The notes below the pieces were generated by a model. It made no database searches, was not told the origin of the DNA, and saw only the letters and a list, made by a program, of their open reading frames with translations. DNA of 9,731 nt. It comes from Methylaequor sp002691245 (GTDB taxonomy: Bacteria > Pseudomonadota > Alphaproteobacteria > Methylaequorales > Methylaequoraceae). Every line of letters begins with the position of its first letter. Positions within the stretch are counted from its first letter, which is position 1. The translations under genes were made by a program, and so were the position numbers. Below are positions 6,782 through 9,731 of the stretch, piece by piece. The stretch lies in NCBI GenBank assembly GCA_002691245.1, contig NZHH01000043.1, positions 1-9,731 of the forward strand, given 5' to 3'.

Positions 6782-7077
6782 TGAAGATATTTTTAATTCT
6801 TTTAATTTTTTTTCTCTTATCAGAAACTGGGCATACAAGAAAAATTTGCAAACCCCCGATAATTAAGTCAGAAAAAGAAATTTCTGAAAAACTAAAAATC
6901 TGTGATGAAGGAGATAAACTTCTATTATTTTTTGACGTTAAACTTCAAAGTGAAGAATTAATTATTGATCTCTGTAATCTTGAACATACTATTATTACTA
7001 AAGACGAAAAAAGTGTAATTCATAAAAGAAAAAGTGGGTTGACTATAATCTGTATATACGAGCCAAAAACTGAATAA
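6781..7077 (+). CDS. Small exported four-cysteine protein of unknown function
   Basis: I do not recognise this 98-residue protein. Residues 1-19 look like a signal peptide: a Lys followed by a strong Leu/Ile/Phe run, ending near SETGHT. The mature part is Lys/Glu-rich with four cysteines (23, 41, 65, 91), an even number that could form two disulfides in the periplasm. The predicted pattern is short beta strands (KLLLFFDV, ELIIDLC, GLTIICIYE). There is no lipobox, since Cys23 follows TRKI. Its ATG overlaps the stop of the ThDP gene (TAATG), so it is translationally coupled despite lacking a Shine-Dalgarno site and probably belongs to the same operon. It does not resemble an ACT-domain regulatory subunit. 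It ends 8 bases before the convergent helicase gene. Confidence 0.65.
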   Translation: MKIFLILLIFFLLSETGHTRKICKPPIIKSEKEISEKLKICDEGDKLLLFFDVKLQSEELIIDLCNLEHTIITKDEKSVIHKRKSGLTIICIYEPKTE

Positions 7078-7085
7078 AAAGTTTC

Positions 7086-8903
7086 TTAATTAATTTTATA
7101 ATACGGAAGCTCTTCGGTATTGGTAACACCCATTGCGGCAATTCTTTCAATTACTTGTAAAGCTTTTTGAAACTTACGCTCATTAACATCTAATGGGTTA
7201 ATTACAAAGTTTTCCCCGCATAATGCAACCCCATAATTTGTTTGAACAGGTCTAATAACTCTTCCCTTACTCAAACCATCGCTTAAATTAGTAAAAATAA
7301 ACTCTTCTTGTTCTGGAATGGTGATTTCTCTATCGTAAAGAAATTGTCTAACTTTTTTTTCGGCATCTAAGGTTAAATTCCAAAATTCATGCTCAGACCC
7401 TGTCATCTCACCAGAAACAAAGTCAAATGCCAAACAAAATGAGAGAAAAAGTTTTTCATATATGTTAGCGTCTCTCCAAGCAGAAACCTCCATATTTTTC
7501 CAAATAGATTTATTCATATCTTTGAATATTTTAGGTACTTTTTCAAAAAATATCTTATGCAAACTATTATCATTTTTAGGTTTCTCAATTTTGTTATCTT
7601 TATACAGATCTGTTGATGCATAAGAATTACAAATTGGACAAGGTTCGTCAGAAAGTAATTTTTTTTTATATACTAAAGAGCATCTTTTTCCATGTTCTGA
7701 GAGACCTTCGCAAAGTAAGTATGTAAAATCTCTATCCTCAACGAATTGTTGTTTACTTACCCAATTGAACCTATTTTTAAACTCAAGGTAGGATTTTCTA
7801 TGATTCATTAGCTTCCATTTTAATTTTTCAACCGGACCAAAAGTTGAGAAATTTGAACTTACATCTATAACAATACACTTTTTTTTACCCTGAGCTGATC
7901 TCAAACCTCGTCCAACAGATTGCCCCCAAAAAACCTTGGATAGTGTTGGCCTTAAGTGAACGATTACATTACAGTTTGGATTATCCCATCCCTCAGATAA
8001 AACACCAACTGATATCAAACACTCAACTAAACCTTTTTCATGTTTTTCTAATATGTCCAACCTCTCTTTAATTGGTGTTTTTGCAGTTATAAGCTCCACT
8101 TTAAGATCACGTTTTTCGACTTGTTTTTTTGTTTCTTCCGCAACTAAGATATCAGGACAAAACCAAGCAGAAATTGGATTATCATTCATTTTTTTTTTTT
8201 GATCTAGATAAATATTTATTGCATATTCGATCATAGAGGACTTAATAATAGCGTTTGATAATTGTTCGATTGGAAAGTCTCCTGTTGAAATATCCATGTT
8301 TTCAAGTTCTAAATCATGAATGAAAAAAGATCTGTATTCGGCAGGAACTAGAACCCCTTCCTTTATTAACTCTTCAATATCTGCACAATCAATGATTGCA
8401 TCAAAAGCAAGTCCAAGTTGATCTTTTTGATCTCCAGTTCGTCTTTCTGGAGAAGCTGTTAATCCCAATAATTTCGATGTTTTTCTGGATTCTCTGTCGA
8501 ATTGGTCTAATAATTCTTTATAAGCTTGACCATTTGGTGAAACTCTATGTGCTTCGTCTATAATTAATAAATCGCAATTTGCAATTGCTTTTAAAAGAAA
8601 ATCTCTCGATCTTAAATTAGTTGAGATTAAAACATCATATGAATCAAATGGAACACCTTCTTCAGATAAACCAAGTTTTTTTACTTTGTGTTCACCAGAC
8701 AGTCCTTTTTCTAACTGCTCAAGCAGGACTAACCTATGACAGAGTACAACAATTTTCTTTTTTTTATAAAATTTATTTATTATTTAACTAGCCAGCACGG
8801 TTTTTCCTGCACCAGTAGGAGCCTTTAAAATGAACTTCTTATAATTTTTTACTATATCAGGAAATTCATTTATTACTTTTTTTTGCCAACGCCTTAATTC
8901 CAT
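7086..8903 (-). pseudogene. SF2 DEAH helicase, RadD-like, interrupted by an in-frame TAA
   Basis: The frame spans 606 codons from ATG 8903 (MELRRWQKKVINEF, the usual Q-motif-like start) to TAA at 7086. It is open throughout except for TAA at codon 40 (8786-8784). Motifs, numbered over the whole frame, are: Walker A APTGAGKT (28-35), LLIIDEAH (112-119), GLTASP (147-152), VGVLSEGWD (299-307) and QSVGRGLRS (328-336). A Cys cluster (398, 408, 422, 425, the last two as CPIC) suggests a zinc ribbon. The order and the GLTASP...GWD...VGRGLR pattern resemble E. coli RadD/YejH, a DNA-repair helicase of similar length (586). The stop falls five codons after the Walker A Lys-Thr pair. No ATG lies between it and codon 146, where a TTG (8468) could restart a 460-residue product lacking Walker A and DEAH. 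It is therefore either a recent nonsense pseudogene, a strain variant or a base error; the intact remainder argues the damage is very new or not real. Confidence 0.8.
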
Positions 8904-8912
8904 AAACAGTAT

Positions 8913-8948
8913 ATTATATTATATTTTTAGTTGATTATCTATTGTCAT
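8913..8948 (-). promoter_or_regulatory. Putative promoter of the helicase gene
   Basis: On the minus strand two overlapping TATAAT hexamers (8923-8918 and 8918-8913) lie 14 and 9 bases before the ATG at 8903. ATGACA (8948-8943, five of six matches to TTGACA) sits 19 bases upstream of the first. The leader would be very short. Confidence 0.35.
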
Positions 8949-8959
8949 TATGTTTTTAG

Positions 8960-8965
8960 TATAAT
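8960..8965 (+). promoter_or_regulatory. Putative -10 element of panD, giving a near-leaderless transcript
   Basis: A perfect TATAAT ends only 9 bases before the panD ATG at 8975. Transcription from it would begin at about 8972, so the mRNA would have almost no leader, consistent with the lack of any Shine-Dalgarno site. No -35 is visible at normal spacing; TTGTCA (8942-8947) is 12 bases away. The 71-base gap is shared with the divergent helicase. Confidence 0.35.
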
Positions 8966-8974
8966 TTTTTTATT

Positions 8975-9376
8975 ATGATAAAAATTTTAAAGTCAAAGCT
9001 ACACAGAGCAACCATTACAAATACTCATTTGGATTATGAAGGTTCTTGTGCAATTGATAGTAATCTTCTAAATTCAGCAAATATCTATGAGTATGAAATG
9101 ATACATATATACAATCTTAATAATGGAGAAAGATTTACTACATATGCTATCAAAGCTGAAAAAAATTCAGGTATCATAACTCTGAATGGTGCTGCAGCTT
9201 TTAAGGGAAATAAAAATGATTTAGTAATAATCTGTTCTTATATTGATATCCCTCAAAAAGAGATCAAAAATCACTCTCCAAAATTAATTTACTTTAAACA
9301 AAACGCCAATAATAATCAGATTGATCAAATTAAGTCATCAATACCCACACAAAAAAATAACGTGATATCAATTTAA
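8975..9376 (+). CDS. panD: Aspartate 1-decarboxylase (pyruvoyl enzyme)
   Basis: PanD decarboxylates L-aspartate to beta-alanine, which is joined to pantoate to make pantothenate and then coenzyme A. The proenzyme self-cleaves at Gly23-Ser24 in YEGSCAID, and Ser24 becomes the pyruvoyl cofactor. Other conserved parts are K8-L9-H10-R11, ERFTTYAI (52-59, including R53 and the proton-donor Tyr57) and NGAAA (71-75). At 133 residues it matches the family (126 in E. coli), with a slightly longer, divergent Asn/Gln/Lys-rich tail. The first ATG fits the conserved N-terminus, where the Met-Ile start matches E. coli. The next gene begins immediately after its stop. No other pantothenate gene is in the window, and there is no PanZ-like acetyltransferase beside it. 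Confidence 0.97.
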   Translation: MIKILKSKLHRATITNTHLDYEGSCAIDSNLLNSANIYEYEMIHIYNLNNGERFTTYAIKAEKNSGIITLNGAAAFKGNKNDLVIICSYIDIPQKEIKNHSPKLIYFKQNANNNQIDQIKSSIPTQKNNVISI

Positions 9377-9613
9377 ATGTCAAAAAGCATGTGGATCATA
9401 TCAGTTTTAATTCTAATCATGATGATTAGTTCCTTTTGGTTTGCTAGAGATAGAGAGGCTCCACCTTGGGTAAAATGTAAAGAATCTCTCTTTACCCAAG
9501 TTGTATTTAAAAAATGTACACCAAGCTCTTTTGCAACACCAAGATTATCTAATGAAGGAGATCAGATTGAACAGAATCTAGATGAATTACCATATGAACC
9601 ACCTCAAAATTAA
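9377..9613 (+). CDS. Small membrane-anchored protein of unknown function, downstream of panD
   Basis: This is an unrecognised 78-residue protein whose ATG follows the panD TAA with no base between, so it is very probably cotranscribed. Residues 5-23 form one hydrophobic helix (IISVLILIMMISSFWF), which could be a signal anchor or an uncleaved signal peptide. With Lys3 before the helix and Arg24/Arg26 just after it, topology is uncertain. The remainder has two cysteines (34, 47) in a stretch running from PPWVKC to FKKCTPSS, then an acidic, Pro-rich tail (DELPYEPPQN). There is no Shine-Dalgarno site; expression would rely on coupling to panD. It is short but has typical codon use and clean boundaries, so I think it is real. 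Confidence 0.55.
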   Translation: MSKSMWIISVLILIMMISSFWFARDREAPPWVKCKESLFTQVVFKKCTPSSFATPRLSNEGDQIEQNLDELPYEPPQN

Positions 9614-9614
9614 G

Positions 9615-9640
9615 TTGAAATTTTAAAAAAATTATATAAA
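9615..9640 (+). promoter_or_regulatory. Possible promoter for the tRNA gene
   Basis: TTGAAA (9615-9620) and TATAAA (9635-9640) lie in the 39-base gap before the tRNA, each five of six to consensus. The spacing is 14 bases, shorter than the optimum of 17, so the pairing is doubtful; the TATAAA is suitably placed for a start a few bases before the tRNA. Confidence 0.28.
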
Positions 9641-9652
9641 TATGTTCATGTT

Positions 9653-9728
9653 GCCGCTTTAGCTCAGTTGGTAGAGCAACTGATTTGTAATCAGTGGGTC
9701 GGGAGTTCAAATCTCTCAAGCGGCACCA
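9653..9728 (+). tRNA. tRNA-Thr (anticodon UGU)
   Basis: This is a 76-base cloverleaf. The acceptor stem GCCGCTT pairs with AAGCGGC, followed by discriminator A and an encoded CCA. The D arm is GCTC/GAGC with AGTTGGTA in the loop. The anticodon stem ACTGA pairs with TCAGT around the loop TTTGTAA, giving anticodon TGT at 9686-9688, which reads ACA and probably other Thr codons by wobble. The T arm is GGGAG/CTCTC (one G-T pair) with loop TTCAAAT. All arms pair and it appears functional. The encoded CCA is usual in proteobacteria. Confidence 0.97.
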
Positions 9729-9731
9729 CTC

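Noticed and set aside
7078..7085. Terminator between the convergent small exported protein gene and the helicase
   Set aside because: The gap is only 8 bases and no G+C-rich hairpin spans it; the TTAATTAA palindrome at the helicase stop is too weak.
8468..8903. Reading the helicase break as a frameshift or as two separate genes
   Set aside because: Both halves are in exactly the same frame and the poly-A/T runs between them keep that frame; the only defect is one TAA codon.
1..9731. CRISPR arrays, insertion sequences, phage or toxin-antitoxin genes
   Set aside because: I saw no regularly spaced repeats, transposase motifs, terminal inverted repeats or recognisable mobile genes; the frequent short A/T repeats are background composition.

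Overview
The window is an AT-rich (clearly under one third G+C by eye), tightly packed bacterial segment. It has long A/T homopolymers, almost no spacer DNA, one-base gene overlaps and eight ambiguous bases (N), which together look like a marine metagenomic or population-consensus contig. The gene content (YajQ, PanD, an MltB-type transglycosylase with a signal peptide, an LldD-type oxidase, a tRNA with an encoded CCA end) points to a Gram-negative proteobacterium. A streamlined SAR11-like or related alphaproteobacterium is my best guess; this is inferred from style and is not proven.

Layout. (1) 12-2162, minus strand: a two-gene unit with an FMN-dependent 2-hydroxyacid oxidase/dehydrogenase (LldD family) first and a periplasmic MltB-like lytic transglycosylase second, joined stop-to-start (TGA|GTG). 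(2) 2182-2949, plus: a class I SAM-dependent methyltransferase starting only 19 bases from the divergent oxidase gene. (3) 2950-3611, minus: yajQ followed by a possible 48-residue Lys/Ser-rich small ORF. (4) 3692-7077, plus: an operon of an NAD(P)-dependent aldehyde dehydrogenase, a ThDP enzyme of the acetolactate synthase family (AlsS-like, without a regulatory subunit gene) and a small exported four-cysteine protein overlapping it by one base. (5) 7086-8903, minus: a superfamily 2 DEAH helicase (RadD-like) interrupted by a single in-frame TAA immediately after Walker A. (6) 8975-9613, plus: panD and a 78-residue membrane-anchored hypothetical gene with no gap between them. (7) 9653-9728, plus: tRNA-Thr(UGU).

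How the genes may work together: the clearest functional unit is the aldehyde dehydrogenase/ThDP-enzyme pair, which I read as a small catabolic module in which a 2-oxoacid is decarboxylated or ligated and an aldehyde is oxidised. The nearby 2-hydroxyacid oxidase could feed it with 2-oxoacids, but it is on the other strand and that link is speculative. The other genes are housekeeping: cell-wall turnover, beta-alanine for pantothenate/CoA, tRNA and DNA repair.

Most notable signals: the nonsense codon in an otherwise intact helicase frame; all seven ambiguous bases in confident coding genes fall at third codon positions, which marks them as likely strain polymorphisms; and the canonical metal-binding Asn of the ThDP motif is replaced by Leu. 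I found no CRISPR array, insertion sequence, phage gene or clear intrinsic terminator, and no multi-gene system that I would call novel.
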